A stretch of DNA of 24,336 nucleotides. It comes from Bacteroidales bacterium (lineage in GTDB: Bacteria; Bacteroidota; Bacteroidia; Bacteroidales; JAAUTT01). The position numbers and the translations under genes are program-made. Of this stretch, positions 1 through 7,794 are shown piece by piece. Location: assembly GCA_012031335.1 (NCBI GenBank), contig JAAUTT010000002.1:1-24336 (forward strand). Reading direction: 5' to 3'. The notes below the pieces were generated by a model, which was given only the letters and a program-made list of their open reading frames with translations, had not been told where the DNA came from and made no database searches. The stretch's first letter is position 1. Every line of letters begins with the position of its first letter.

Positions 1-230
1 TGAATTTTCTCAAAAAAGTGTATTGGAATTGATGTTGAATTGGAATTTGGTTTACAAAATATATGGATAATGTTGAAATGTGTTTTGGAAAAATGTAAAA
101 AAATCTAAGATTGTATAATTCTAAGACTGTAATTCTGTCAAATTCAGTTTAGCACAAAACAAGTAGGGCTAGAAGCTAATGTTAGATTATAAGTTGAGTC
201 AGCTTAGAGAATTGTCTTACTCCTCCTGTT

Positions 231-1169
231 GTGACTGATGAATACTGGATTGATGTAATAGAAGCATCAAATAGGGCAAATTCATTTGGTGGGTTAATAC
301 CAGATAATTCCATTTGGGGTAGGTGGAGTTTTCCTCTTCCTCCTAAGAATAGAGATGCAAAAGGTTGGGGTGAACGATTGGCATGGACTGCAATGCAGCT
401 ATCTTGGACTAAAAAAGCTGATTCAATCCCTATTTCTCCTTTAACAAATCCAAATGAACTTTTGGACTTCATACATTCTGAGTCTGGATTATATGAAACT
501 TGTTTAACTTTCCCGAATTTTACAGCCGAATATGCACCACAATTAACAATTAGAGGATTTGAAGGTGATTTTGAGGAAGTTTTTGAAAAGGAATATTCAG
601 AATCACTAAGTAAAGGAAGGAAAAATAGGGATGAAAATTCTAGGAATGGGTCTGCGTTAACAACAGATGGTAAAAGCCCTGAATGTGAGGGTGCTTGGGC
701 ATTGCGACATGAAGAATTTGGTTATTACCAAGCACAACATGTTGCATATGAATATTTTCATGGTGGAATGTTTGGTCCTCGGGTTACTCCATATGATGAA
801 TTTGAGCACCTAATATGGTTAATATCAAATGGGAGTGATTGGTTACCAGAAAAAATACATTCTTATTTACGTAAAGGAATGATAGAAACATTAAATTGGA
901 CATGGGGTGATTTGGGAACTAGTGACAAAGGGGGAAATTGGAAAACTAATGGAGCATTAGTTGAAAATTTATACATCTGTGCAAGAAATAAGAAAGCATT
1001 CACATGGAAAAAAAATTTAATAGATGATTGTAAAAATCGCATTCAATTCTCTATAAAGGAACTAAGGTTGAGCGAAAAGGTAGATTTTTTATATGACCTT
1101 TTTGTAAGTTTAGAAATGCCTCAAAAGTGGATTGATAGCCGGAAAAAATTACATCAAAAAAGAAAATAA
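231..1169 (+). CDS. Hypothetical Trp-rich protein; true start probably upstream of a frame break
   Basis: I do not recognise this 312-residue protein. It opens on a GTG, has no signal peptide or membrane segment, and is rich in Trp and other aromatic residues (for example SIWGRWSFPLPP and LNWTWGDLG). The C-terminus is Lys/Arg-rich. The GTG is probably not the native start. An ATG at 179 opens a frame reading MLDYKLSQLREL that stops at 236; removing one T near 217-218 fuses it to the residues TPPVVTDEYW of the main frame, giving a continuous N-terminus. No promoter is evident in the first 178 bases, which hold no other gene. The next gene starts 147 bp downstream in the same orientation, so co-transcription is possible but unproven. 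Real coding sequence is likely; function is unknown. Confidence 0.65.
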   Translation: MTDEYWIDVIEASNRANSFGGLIPDNSIWGRWSFPLPPKNRDAKGWGERLAWTAMQLSWTKKADSIPISPLTNPNELLDFIHSESGLYETCLTFPNFTAEYAPQLTIRGFEGDFEEVFEKEYSESLSKGRKNRDENSRNGSALTTDGKSPECEGAWALRHEEFGYYQAQHVAYEYFHGGMFGPRVTPYDEFEHLIWLISNGSDWLPEKIHSYLRKGMIETLNWTWGDLGTSDKGGNWKTNGALVENLYICARNKKAFTWKKNLIDDCKNRIQFSIKELRLSEKVDFLYDLFVSLEMPQKWIDSRKKLHQKRK

Positions 1170-1316
1170 ATACTGCCCACAATATGCAATATACAAAATT
1201 GGGGATTCAAGGGGTGTAGCTCGCAAAAAGTACTGTTTAACTGGATAATAAAACCTCTATTAATTTTCAACTATGCAAATTGCAAAGGTTACAGCAAATT
1301 ATAAAATAATAACTAC

Positions 1317-1739
1317 ATGTTTGATATTTTAAAAAGTGAAATTTCAGTTGGGGACTCCGTTAAAATGTTTTTAACAAGTGGGCAAGAACCTATAGGTACT
1401 GTAATTGAAATTGGTGAAAACTTCATAATAATCCAAAAAGATGATTCTTCAAATATTCGGATTTTTGAGAAAATAATTGGAGGTTGGGAAATAGTTGCTC
1501 CAAGATTATTAAACAAAGAAACCAAAGAATATGTGCAAGAAGAAATCAAGGAGGAGAAGAAAAGTAGTTCAGCCCAACAGGATGAAACATATGAAAGTGA
1601 AATAAGAATTGATGAAAGTAAAAAGATAGAAGAACTAAAAGCACTAGGAATAAATGTGGTTGGAAAAATTGATTTGGACAAAATCCCAAATAAAAGAAGT
1701 ACAATTCACAGTCAAAAAAAAATTCTACCGAATTGGTAA
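1317..1739 (+). CDS. ATPase gene fragment 1: N-terminal Sm/SH3-like barrel
   Basis: This is the N-terminal part of the broken ATPase, opened by ATG at 1317. Residues 10-60 (SVGDSVKMFLTSGQEPIGTV and onward) alternate short strands around glycines, as in small Sm/KOW/SH3-like nucleic-acid-binding barrels; this is a fold-level guess. Residues about 75-110 are a charged, Glu/Lys-rich linker. The last codons (ILPNW) are out of frame, because the A9 run at 1714-1722 has one base too many. With eight A's the protein continues as HSQKKFYRIGKIS into the next fragment. Confidence 0.55.
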   Translation: MFDILKSEISVGDSVKMFLTSGQEPIGTVIEIGENFIIIQKDDSSNIRIFEKIIGGWEIVAPRLLNKETKEYVQEEIKEEKKSSSAQQDETYESEIRIDESKKIEELKALGINVVGKIDLDKIPNKRSTIHSQKKILPNW

Positions 1740-2418
1740 GATAAGCCGTGATTTAGAAATAAGCATCAAATATATTGTTGAAAAATCGTCTTTACTAGGT
1801 GAGACTATTTCTCATAATCCTAATACAAAGATTTCTGAAGAATTGTTTCTAAAACTTAAAGAACTAATATTTAAAGAAAAGAAGGATGACAAATCTTCAA
1901 AGAAGGACGTTCTAGGAATAAAAATGAATTCCTTGGAACAATTGAAACAGCTTAAGGAGAAAATTAATGTTGACATCGAGGAGCAACTAATTCCTGCTAA
2001 CGCTACAATTATAAGATATGGTCATAAAGGTTTTGGTTACTTAATTGATAATGCTGAAACAGACTATTATTTTTCTTTTTCCGATGTCCTTGACCTAGAT
2101 TTACTGAATTTACTGGGAGATATTAATCAGGCAGAAGGAACACAAGTAGCATGCAAGCTTTATTCAATTAAAGGAAGATTAGTTGCAACTCACATTATTC
2201 TTCCGAAAAAAGTAAAATATTTATTATTAGACATTGAATCATATTTAGCAAATAAAGATTTTGAAAGAGCTTTACATTATTCTGCTTTAATTCTTGATTA
2301 TTTCCCAGACTTTGATCCAGCAATTAGATTAAGAAAAAAAGTGAACTATGAAAAAATCAAAGAAGAAAAAGAATTCGATAAATTAAGATACGCCTATAAT
2401 CTTGCAAAATCGAGTTGA
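1654..2418 (+). CDS. ATPase gene fragment 2: IF2_N-like domain, cold-shock-like OB fold, start of TPR
   Basis: Only the part downstream of about 1723 is native; the first codons from the ATG at 1654 are the wrong frame of fragment 1. The segment FYRIGKISRDLEISIKYIVE resembles the small helical IF2_N domain found at the N-terminus of bacterial initiation factor IF2 and in some other Bacteroidetes proteins. From about 2005, IIRYGHKGFGYLIDN and the strands after it fit a cold-shock/S1-like OB fold that binds single-stranded nucleic acid, although the second aromatic motif is degenerate. From about 2218, amphipathic helices (YLANKDFERALHYSALILDY) begin a TPR-like array. A missing base near 2412-2416 ends the frame early. 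Confidence 0.55.
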   Translation: MWLEKLIWTKSQIKEVQFTVKKKFYRIGKISRDLEISIKYIVEKSSLLGETISHNPNTKISEELFLKLKELIFKEKKDDKSSKKDVLGIKMNSLEQLKQLKEKINVDIEEQLIPANATIIRYGHKGFGYLIDNAETDYYFSFSDVLDLDLLNLLGDINQAEGTQVACKLYSIKGRLVATHIILPKKVKYLLLDIESYLANKDFERALHYSALILDYFPDFDPAIRLRKKVNYEKIKEEKEFDKLRYAYNLAKSS

Positions 2419-2600
2419 AAAAGCAAAATTTTGACGAAGCAAAACAATTACTAGGGAAAGCTATTAATTTAAATGATTCAAAATCAGAGAGTGCACTTAA
2501 AGAATTAGCATATTTATTACAAAGAGAGGGAGATATTGATGCAGCTCTTAACCTGGTTAAGAATAATTCTGACAAAATAAAAACCTTCAGACCCAAATAG
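2415..2600 (+). CDS. ATPase gene fragment 3: TPR-like repeats
   Basis: The fragment contains two TPR-like helical hairpins: NFDEAKQLLGKAINLNDSKS, then LAYLLQREGDIDAALNLVKN. It continues directly from AYNLAKSS of the previous fragment if one T is restored near 2414. It ends because of an extra A in 2579-2583; the repaired frame reads KPSDPNSFIAYFYETKK, which no complete ORF shows. TPR arrays mediate protein-protein contacts. On its own this 61-codon piece is not a gene. Confidence 0.45.
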   Translation: MKKQNFDEAKQLLGKAINLNDSKSESALKELAYLLQREGDIDAALNLVKNNSDKIKTFRPK

Positions 2601-2605
2601 TTTTA

Positions 2606-2875
2606 TTGCATATTTCTACGAAACAAAAAAAGATTAGTTCAAGTGCAATGTTATTTCTTAATAAGGTAAAGCCCAAAACTAAAAATGAAAATATTAAACT
2701 TGAAAAAAGAAAGGCAATTGCATACTGGGGTATAAAAGACTATTCTAATGCTGAAAAATCAGTTTTGTTTGTTTTAAAAGAACAACCTAATGAAGAAGCA
2801 TTTAAAAAATTCTATGAAGGTATAAAATCTGTGCAAGCGGGTGTTTCAACCGAAGAGTTGGAGGCAATTTTTTAA
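2606..2875 (+). CDS. ATPase gene fragment 4: TPR-like repeats
   Basis: The piece begins on an artificial TTG; genuine sequence starts at about KKISSSAMLFLNKVKP, just after the A7 run at 2625-2631. It continues the helical array (RKAIAYWGIKDYSNAEKSVL, then FVLKEQPNEEAFKKFYEGI), which has the size and alanine/aromatic spacing of TPR units. It ends in STEELEAIF at the T6 run 2868-2873. Deleting one T gives IFNEAQLYTLSGG and joins it to the next fragment. Confidence 0.45.
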   Translation: MHISTKQKKISSSAMLFLNKVKPKTKNENIKLEKRKAIAYWGIKDYSNAEKSVLFVLKEQPNEEAFKKFYEGIKSVQAGVSTEELEAIF

Positions 2876-3371
2876 CGAAGCTCAACTTTATACACTTTCT
2901 GGTGGTTTTAGCCCATATATTCAATTTTCGCTTGACAATTGTGAATATAAAGGATTACCGAAAGAAATTTTAGCTGAAGAAAAGTATGATTTAAATGCTC
3001 TTAAGAATATTAGAAATTATATTGAAAAAGCTGCAGGTAATAGACCAATTGAGAAAGCAGGTTTTCTGCTTACTGAGGCAAAACTGATGGAGCAACTCAC
3101 CCCAGAAAAAGAAATAGAATTATATGAAGTATTAACCAAAAGAAGCATGGCCCTTGCTGAAGCAAGTGCGTTAACTGGGAAGGCAACGGATATTCTTAGG
3201 TTTTTCTTATTAGAAGCCTTTAAATTAGCCCCTGATTTATCTTTTGTCTCAAGACACCTACCAATATATTTTGCTTCATTCCATTGTTCATCAATTGAAT
3301 CATTAAAATATCATAATACAGGTTGGAAAGATTCATTGAAGATTGCTATTGAAAAAAAATATTGGCGATGA
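2841..3371 (+). CDS. ATPase gene fragment 5: helical linker region
   Basis: Native sequence starts near residue 11 (FNEAQLYTLSGGFSPYIQFS). The region is mostly predicted helix (NALKNIRNYIEKAAGNRPIE, then EKEIELYEVLTKRSMALAEA), consistent with more TPR-like or other alpha-solenoid repeats between the TPR block and the ATPase module. It closes with IEKKYWR because the A8 run at 3352-3359 carries one extra A. With seven A's the frame continues as IEKNIGDDFWNGIVEILG. No catalytic motif is visible, and I assign no separate function. Confidence 0.45.
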   Translation: MFQPKSWRQFFNEAQLYTLSGGFSPYIQFSLDNCEYKGLPKEILAEEKYDLNALKNIRNYIEKAAGNRPIEKAGFLLTEAKLMEQLTPEKEIELYEVLTKRSMALAEASALTGKATDILRFFLLEAFKLAPDLSFVSRHLPIYFASFHCSSIESLKYHNTGWKDSLKIAIEKKYWR

Positions 3372-5016
3372 TTTTTGGAATGGTATTGTGGAAATATTGG
3401 GAGCTAATACTAAAATATCAAATTCGATTTTAACGCATTTATTTCAAAGCGTTACATTTAGAGAAAGATGTTATTCTTATTTAGGTGAAAATCAAGTAGT
3501 ATTTGATGAAAAATTGCAAAAAGATAGGTTTATTAAGATTTGGAATGACAAAATTAACTCTATAAGAAGCTTAAAGAATAGCTGGTTTCTGTCGCTAGAC
3601 TCTATTGTAAATAGTAAGACTTCCGAATCCTTTGTTGAGAATTTTAATAAAACCGCATATCCAGTTCCAAAGTGGATTAGTCAAATAGATTCTATCCGAA
3701 TAAACTCAATGAATGAGATTGTTAAATCAATATCTGAATTTATATCTCAAAATGCATTTGAGGATAAGGAAAGGTTTTATAATATAGTTATAAATCAATC
3801 GTCTCAATTAAAATTAGAAATTGAGGAAAGTCCAACAGAGTTGAGTTTTAACGTAATTCGTAAACTTCTTTCGAAAATCGAGAACCTTATACTTACAGAC
3901 TATAATCAGCTAGTCTTAACAAGTAAACCGGAAATTTCTATTTCGATTTTAGGAGAATGTGTTTTACATGAATTAGATTTTACTGTAAATATGCAAATTA
4001 GCATTTCAAATAAAAAAGGAAGCGCCCCAGTATCTTCTCTTGAACTCTCAATTCAAGATTCAGAAGATATTAAATTTATTCCTACTAATAATGTACTGGA
4101 ACAAACATTAAAAGGTGGTGATGAAAAGATTTTAAGACTGCAAGTAGCTGTTAATGAAAAAATAAAAGAGGAAGGTGCTGCAAATATTTTAATAACAAGC
4201 AAGTATAAAGTTCGTGGCATTGAAGAAATTAATAGCTTTTCTGATAATCTGACTTTAAGGTTATATTCAGAAAAGGAATTTTTAAAAATCAATAATCCAT
4301 TTGCCGCAACGGCAGATAGTGGACCAGTAACGGATCCCAATATGTTCTTTGGTAGGGGTATTTTTATTGAGAATATTCGAGATTCAATTTTAGATTCTGC
4401 TTCAAAATGCATTATAATTTATGGTCAAAAAAGATCGGGTAAATCTTCTGTTCTTTACCATTTGAAGGAAATGTTAATTAATGATAATGATGCTTTTTGC
4501 GTGTCATTTAGTCTTGGTGAAATAGTCGAAAACTTATCTTCTTTGACTTTTTATTATAAAGTGCTTTCAGAGATGGAAGATGCGCTTGAGGATATGAAAG
4601 AAAATGGAATGGAAGTTCCTGAATTTTCCGCACCATCATTAACTGAACTTAAAGAAGCTCCATCGCTTGTTTTTAATGAATGTTTAAAAAAGTTCAATAA
4701 AGATATACGTCAATATGAAAATTGGGGCCATAAGAAGCTCATACTATTACTTGATGAGTTTACTTACATTTATACTGCCATCCAAAAAAAGGTTTTATCT
4801 GACGATTTTATGAAAACATGGAAGAGTTTTCTTGAAAAAGGGTTTTTCACATCTGTTTTAGTAGGTCAAGACATTATGCCAAAATTCACTGAATCCTTCC
4901 CAAATGAATTTGGCGTTACAGAGCCAAAAAGACTTTCATATTTAGATAAAGAGGATGCGATAAGCCTTATTGAAAAGCCTATTTGGGATGATGAAAAACA
5001 ACGATCAAGGTTTTAG
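3343..5016 (+). CDS. ATPase gene fragment 6: Ig-like region and P-loop NTPase core
   Basis: This is the longest fragment. Residues about 1-200 are helical. Residues about 200-310 are beta-rich with alternating hydrophobic strands (ISISILGECVLHELDFTVNM), Ig-like in character. After NNPFAATADSGPVTDPNMFFGR, a typical lead-in to ORC/AAA_16-type NTPases, comes Walker A GQKRSGKSS and later Walker B KLILLLDEF, followed by a sensor-like strand (FTSVLVGQD). RLSYLDKEDAISLIEKP matches the post-core segment of this ATPase class, where RFxGxxxxxILxxTxxNPYY usually follows. Here RSRF ends at a T4 run (5011-5014); one more T gives RSRFLGNSVNFILDYTSC. The winged-helix C-terminus expected next is absent, having been replaced by the IS21 end. 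Confidence 0.65.
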   Translation: MLLKKNIGDDFWNGIVEILGANTKISNSILTHLFQSVTFRERCYSYLGENQVVFDEKLQKDRFIKIWNDKINSIRSLKNSWFLSLDSIVNSKTSESFVENFNKTAYPVPKWISQIDSIRINSMNEIVKSISEFISQNAFEDKERFYNIVINQSSQLKLEIEESPTELSFNVIRKLLSKIENLILTDYNQLVLTSKPEISISILGECVLHELDFTVNMQISISNKKGSAPVSSLELSIQDSEDIKFIPTNNVLEQTLKGGDEKILRLQVAVNEKIKEEGAANILITSKYKVRGIEEINSFSDNLTLRLYSEKEFLKINNPFAATADSGPVTDPNMFFGRGIFIENIRDSILDSASKCIIIYGQKRSGKSSVLYHLKEMLINDNDAFCVSFSLGEIVENLSSLTFYYKVLSEMEDALEDMKENGMEVPEFSAPSLTELKEAPSLVFNECLKKFNKDIRQYENWGHKKLILLLDEFTYIYTAIQKKVLSDDFMKTWKSFLEKGFFTSVLVGQDIMPKFTESFPNEFGVTEPKRLSYLDKEDAISLIEKPIWDDEKQRSRF

Positions 5017-5053
5017 GAAACTCTGTTAATTTTATTTTAGACTACACTTCCTG

Positions 5054-5130
5054 TAATCGGTAAGTAAATCTGCAGAGTTTTTGGCAATTAAAAAATGCAG
5101 AGAAAATGGCAACAATAATGCAGAACTTTT
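5054..5130 (+). repeat. IS21 left end: terminal IR and three subterminal repeats
   Basis: The terminal TAATCGGTAAGTAA is followed by three related units: TGCAGAGTTTTTGGCAA at 5071-5087, TGCAGAGAAAATGGCAA at 5096-5112, and a partial TGCAGAACTTTT at 5119-5130. They are spaced 25 and 23 bp apart, about two helical turns, which fits an array of IstA binding sites. Confidence 0.8.
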
Positions 5131-5164
5131 CATCACGAAAATAGATAAAAATTATTCATTGTTA

Positions 5165-5908
5165 TTAAAAAATTGTTTTACGATTTTTCATTCTGTAACT
5201 TTTTCCTGATAAGTTGATCACTTCACACCGATAAAGCAACCTGTCGAGCAAAGCTGTTGCCAGCACTTCATCATCAAGCATTTGCGCCCATTGCTTGGGG
5301 GATTTGTTTGTTGTTATGATGAATGCTGTTTTTTCAAAGAGAGCGTTTATAAAATTAAATAAATTCACCGCTGTAGGCTTATCTACAGGGAACAACATGA
5401 TATCGTCAATAACGATAAGGTTGGCCTTGATCAACTTCTTATAATCGGCCATGGCAGAGTTGGTATATTCTTTCATTTTAAGCAGGTTAACAAGCTCATC
5501 CATTGTTCGGAAGTATGCTTTGTAGCCTTTTTTAACAGCCTGGTGGCAAAGACCGGAGGCGATATACGATTTACCGGTTCCCGATGGCCCCATCAGGACG
5601 ATATTGTAAACCTGGTCCAGCCATGAGAGTTCCCGAAGTTGGTTTAAGCGTGTCTTGACCATTCCGTTGTCAAAGGTATAATCGTAGTGGTCAAGGTCAT
5701 GGTTTATGGGCAGGCGGGCAGCTTTAAATTGCTTTTCAAGGCTTTTGGCTTCTCTTGCATTCGCCTCTGTCCTGAATAGCTCCACGATATAATCCAGGTA
5801 GCTGACCTGGTTTGTTTGGGCATTGAGCAATGTCTGTTCAAAATTTTTAGCCATGCCGCTCAATTTAAATTGGCGGCAGTATGCTTGTACGGTTTGGGTT
5901 TTTTCCAT
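5165..5908 (-). CDS. istB: IS21-family helper ATPase IstB
   Basis: IstB is the AAA+ ATPase (DnaC-related) that assembles on target DNA and stimulates the IstA transposase. The 247-residue length is normal. A helical N-terminal region is followed by Walker A GPSGTGKS at residues 107-114, Walker B LIVIDD at 164-169, a sensor strand (AFIITTNKSP) and an arginine-finger-like segment (LLDRLLYRCEVI). The start ATG (reverse complement at 5906-5908) lies one base beyond the istA stop codon, so translational coupling to istA is expected. The frame is intact. The 34 bases after its stop lead into the left subterminal repeats. Confidence 0.95.
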   Translation of the reverse strand: MEKTQTVQAYCRQFKLSGMAKNFEQTLLNAQTNQVSYLDYIVELFRTEANAREAKSLEKQFKAARLPINHDLDHYDYTFDNGMVKTRLNQLRELSWLDQVYNIVLMGPSGTGKSYIASGLCHQAVKKGYKAYFRTMDELVNLLKMKEYTNSAMADYKKLIKANLIVIDDIMLFPVDKPTAVNLFNFINALFEKTAFIITTNKSPKQWAQMLDDEVLATALLDRLLYRCEVINLSGKSYRMKNRKTIF

Positions 5909-5909
5909 T

Positions 5910-7475
5910 TTAATTTTTATTTGACATGATTGATTCGTAATCTATTATTTCACTGGTATGGGGTTGCATCTTTTCCATTTTTGACATGTTTTCCGGCAAT
6001 GTTTTCACCTGGGGTATTTTGGCCCCGTCTGCTGCCCGGTTTTGCTGTTGGTGGATTTTGGATGCAACAGACTTAAAGTCAGCAGCACTGTAGATATTTC
6101 GTTGGGTGCAGAATTCAAGGGCTTGGTCGGCAGCATCTTTAGAAAGTTCTTCAAAGCATTTGTTTATGATCTGTATTTGGTCCCTGATATACCTGGGCTT
6201 TTCCAGGCGAAGATGTTCAAAATAGCGTGCAGCATTGGAAGGAGATGCGAACCTGCCAGCCACATCGATAATCAATTGGTCGATTTTTGCCCCTTTGTCC
6301 CTTTTATGGTCATTGTTTATAATTGTTTGTCCTTTGCCTGTGGATATATTACAACGGCACAACTCCTTTCCTGAAAGTTCCCTGACCAGCAGTGTGCCAT
6401 CTTCCTCCATGACATATACTTGTGTTCCTTTTCCGCTCCATGTGCCCTGTGGAAGGGAATATAAATTGCTTTTGTAGGAAATGGTGTTGTCTTTTCTTAC
6501 CGTGTAAAGCATTCCCTGGTCAAACTCAAGTTGCAAAGGTGTAAATCCAGATAAATAGCTTTTCTCGATATCCCACTGCTCAAAAGGGGACGCTTTGGTT
6601 TTGCCGTGAGGCTCATGATTGGCTGTCCTGTTTAGCCATGAGAGGGCATCATCGTTGAGGGTATCCAGGTCAAAATACGAGCGGTTGTAGAGGAAATTTT
6701 GCTTGACGTACTTTACTGCATTCTCAACTTTCCCTTTTGTTTCCGGATCGGACTTGCGACAGAAATATAGGGTAAACTTGCGGCTTTCCACATACTGTTT
6801 AAAGGCCGTGGTCAATAACAGGTCTCCGGCATTTTCATCATGGATAAACACTTTGTCCTGATCGTAAACAATTTCTTTGGGTATGCCCTTGAAGTATTCA
6901 AAAGCTTTCTCATGGGCTTTAACGGCAAGAACACTGGTAAAAGGCACATCAGAAAAATAAACGTACTTATAGCGGGAGCGGCTCAAAACGATGGTGAAGA
7001 AACAGACCTTTTTAACCCCACCCGTACTCTTTCTCATGTTATACTCGCCAAAGTCAACTTGTGCCTGCTTTCCGTAAGGGAGTTCTTCGACAATAAAATA
7101 ATCCCTGTGATGTTTTATCTTGGGAATATGGTACTGTTGCCGAACCCACATGACAAAGTTGTACACAGTTTTTGGGCTTACCCCTGGAAAGTTACCATCA
7201 AACTCCTTGAGCCAGTCGTGTAACTGCGCGGCTGATGTGCCTGGAAATTGCTCGAGCTTTATCTTTACAAAACCCTCGTACGGGGCCAGTTCTTTACAGC
7301 GGGTAACTTGCAAGGAAAGAGATTGCTCGTAAGCCCTCTCATCCATTGACAACAGTTTTTTCACACTGCGCCAATTAGCCCCAAGATACTCGGCGATATA
7401 AGAGATACTATGGCCTTGGCGGCTCAATTTATGGACTTCATAATACATCATCAACTTGTTTAAATATCTATTCAT
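5910..7475 (-). CDS. istA: IS21-family transposase IstA
   Basis: IstA is the DDE transposase that cuts and joins the IS ends. The 521 residues start with a helix-turn-helix (HKLSRQGHSISYIAEYLGAN), followed by a second DNA-binding region and the RNase H-like core. The likely DDE residues are D141 (QAQVDFGEY), D205 (EIVYDQDK) and E251 (GKVENAVKYVKQNF). A C-terminal beta-barrel-like region follows (TVRKDNTISYKSNLYSLPQG), then a basic tail. The stop is one base before istB. The ATG at 7473-7475 is preceded by a short hairpin at 7478-7503 and a long palindrome at 7512-7561, both discussed separately. No frame breaks, unlike the flanking chromosomal genes. Confidence 0.95.
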   Translation of the reverse strand: MNRYLNKLMMYYEVHKLSRQGHSISYIAEYLGANWRSVKKLLSMDERAYEQSLSLQVTRCKELAPYEGFVKIKLEQFPGTSAAQLHDWLKEFDGNFPGVSPKTVYNFVMWVRQQYHIPKIKHHRDYFIVEELPYGKQAQVDFGEYNMRKSTGGVKKVCFFTIVLSRSRYKYVYFSDVPFTSVLAVKAHEKAFEYFKGIPKEIVYDQDKVFIHDENAGDLLLTTAFKQYVESRKFTLYFCRKSDPETKGKVENAVKYVKQNFLYNRSYFDLDTLNDDALSWLNRTANHEPHGKTKASPFEQWDIEKSYLSGFTPLQLEFDQGMLYTVRKDNTISYKSNLYSLPQGTWSGKGTQVYVMEEDGTLLVRELSGKELCRCNISTGKGQTIINNDHKRDKGAKIDQLIIDVAGRFASPSNAARYFEHLRLEKPRYIRDQIQIINKCFEELSKDAADQALEFCTQRNIYSAADFKSVASKIHQQQNRAADGAKIPQVKTLPENMSKMEKMQPHTSEIIDYESIMSNKN

Positions 7476-7477
7476 GA

Positions 7478-7503
7478 TTACCGGATTAAAAATGACCCGG
7501 TAA
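7478..7503 (-). promoter_or_regulatory. Hairpin in the istA translation-initiation region
   Basis: Arms TTACCGG (7478-7484) and CCGGTAA (7497-7503) pair perfectly around a 12-base loop, ending two bases before the istA ATG. Formed in the transcript, the hairpin would occupy the ribosome-binding region and could limit transposase translation. This is inference from position. Confidence 0.4.
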
Positions 7504-7511
7504 AGTTGACT

Positions 7512-7561
7512 TTTTCCGACTGTTTCCCTGGCCTAATTAGGCCAGGGAAACAGTCGGAAAA
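7512..7561. repeat. 50-bp perfect palindrome upstream of istA
   Basis: The 25-base arms are perfectly complementary with no loop, centred between 7536 and 7537 (core GGCCTAATTAGGCC). The palindrome lies 37 bp upstream of istA and inside the right IS end. Neither side has the U-run of a classical terminator. It may block transcription or translation entering the element from outside, or act as a symmetric protein-binding site. Confidence 0.75.
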
Positions 7562-7632
7562 CTCTGCATTATTGTTGCCAAAAACTCTGTACTCTTATTT
7601 ACCAAAAATTGTGTATTCTTATTTACCGATTA
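7558..7632 (-). repeat. IS21 right end: terminal IR and three subterminal repeats
   Basis: Read on the minus strand from the outer edge: TAATCGGTAAATAA (7619-7632), then ACACAATTTTTGGTAA (7599-7614), ACAGAGTTTTTGGCAA (7575-7590) and TGCAGAGTTTT (7558-7568). These match the unit at the left end. The outermost unit is the most diverged. The innermost abuts the long palindrome. Confidence 0.8.
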
Positions 7633-7794
7633 GAGTAAAGCTTTAAGTTTGTGAAAAAATTATAACTTAGCTATCTAACAGGTTAATATTTTAATGGTTA
7701 AATTCTAATTAGAAAATAGCTTTAACTTAAAATATTTGCCTTGCTACTTTGTCGTACATCATAGTTTCGAAGCATTTCTCCTCAATAGCATGCT

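Larger units (their letters stand above)
1317..5053 (+). pseudogene. Large multidomain STAND/AAA-type ATPase gene, broken by frame breaks and truncated by IS21
   Basis: Six overlapping same-strand ORFs join into one protein of about 1,240 residues when single-base indels are repaired at 1714-1722 (A9), about 2412-2416, 2579-2583 (A5), 2625-2631 (A7), 2868-2873 (T6), 3352-3359 (A8) and 5011-5014 (T4). Domain order: an Sm/SH3-like barrel, an IF2_N-like helical domain with a 'YRIGKISRDLEIS' core, a cold-shock-like OB fold (GHKGFGYLIDN), TPR-like helices, an Ig-like beta region, then a P-loop NTPase with Walker A GQKRSGKS (4423-4446) and Walker B LILLLDEF. After the last repair the frame reads LGNSVNFILDYTSC and runs straight into the IS end at 5054, so the ATPase C-terminus is lost. 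No remnant of it is visible beyond the IS. Nucleic-acid-binding modules plus TPR and a STAND-like NTPase suggest a sensor or conflict-system protein; that is inference. Whether the breaks are biological or sequencing errors is unresolved. Confidence 0.7.
5054..7632 (-). mobile_element. IS21-family insertion sequence
   Basis: A 2,579-bp element contains adjacent istA and istB on the minus strand, bounded by inverted termini TAATCGGTAAGTAA (5054-5067) and, as reverse complement at 7619-7632, TAATCGGTAAATAA: 13 of 14 identical. Inside each end lie three related subterminal repeats, as is usual in IS21 elements. The exact outer base could differ by one or two. The flanks (ACTTCCTG on the left, GAGTAAAG on the right) do not form the 4-8 bp duplication that IS21 elements normally create. 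The left edge interrupts the ATPase gene, and the missing half is not on the other side. Both ORFs are intact, so the element may be active. Confidence 0.9.

Noticed and set aside
5071..5130. Short direct repeats with regular spacing at the IS left end resemble a small CRISPR-like or iteron array
   Set aside because: There are only three units, mirrored at the other IS end; these are IS21 transposase binding repeats.
7740..7760. GCTACTTTG at about 7743-7751 also occurs in the inner part of the Tn3 inverted repeat
   Set aside because: Only nine bases match, the GGGG end is absent, and nothing around it resembles the rest of the 40-bp repeat; treated as chance.
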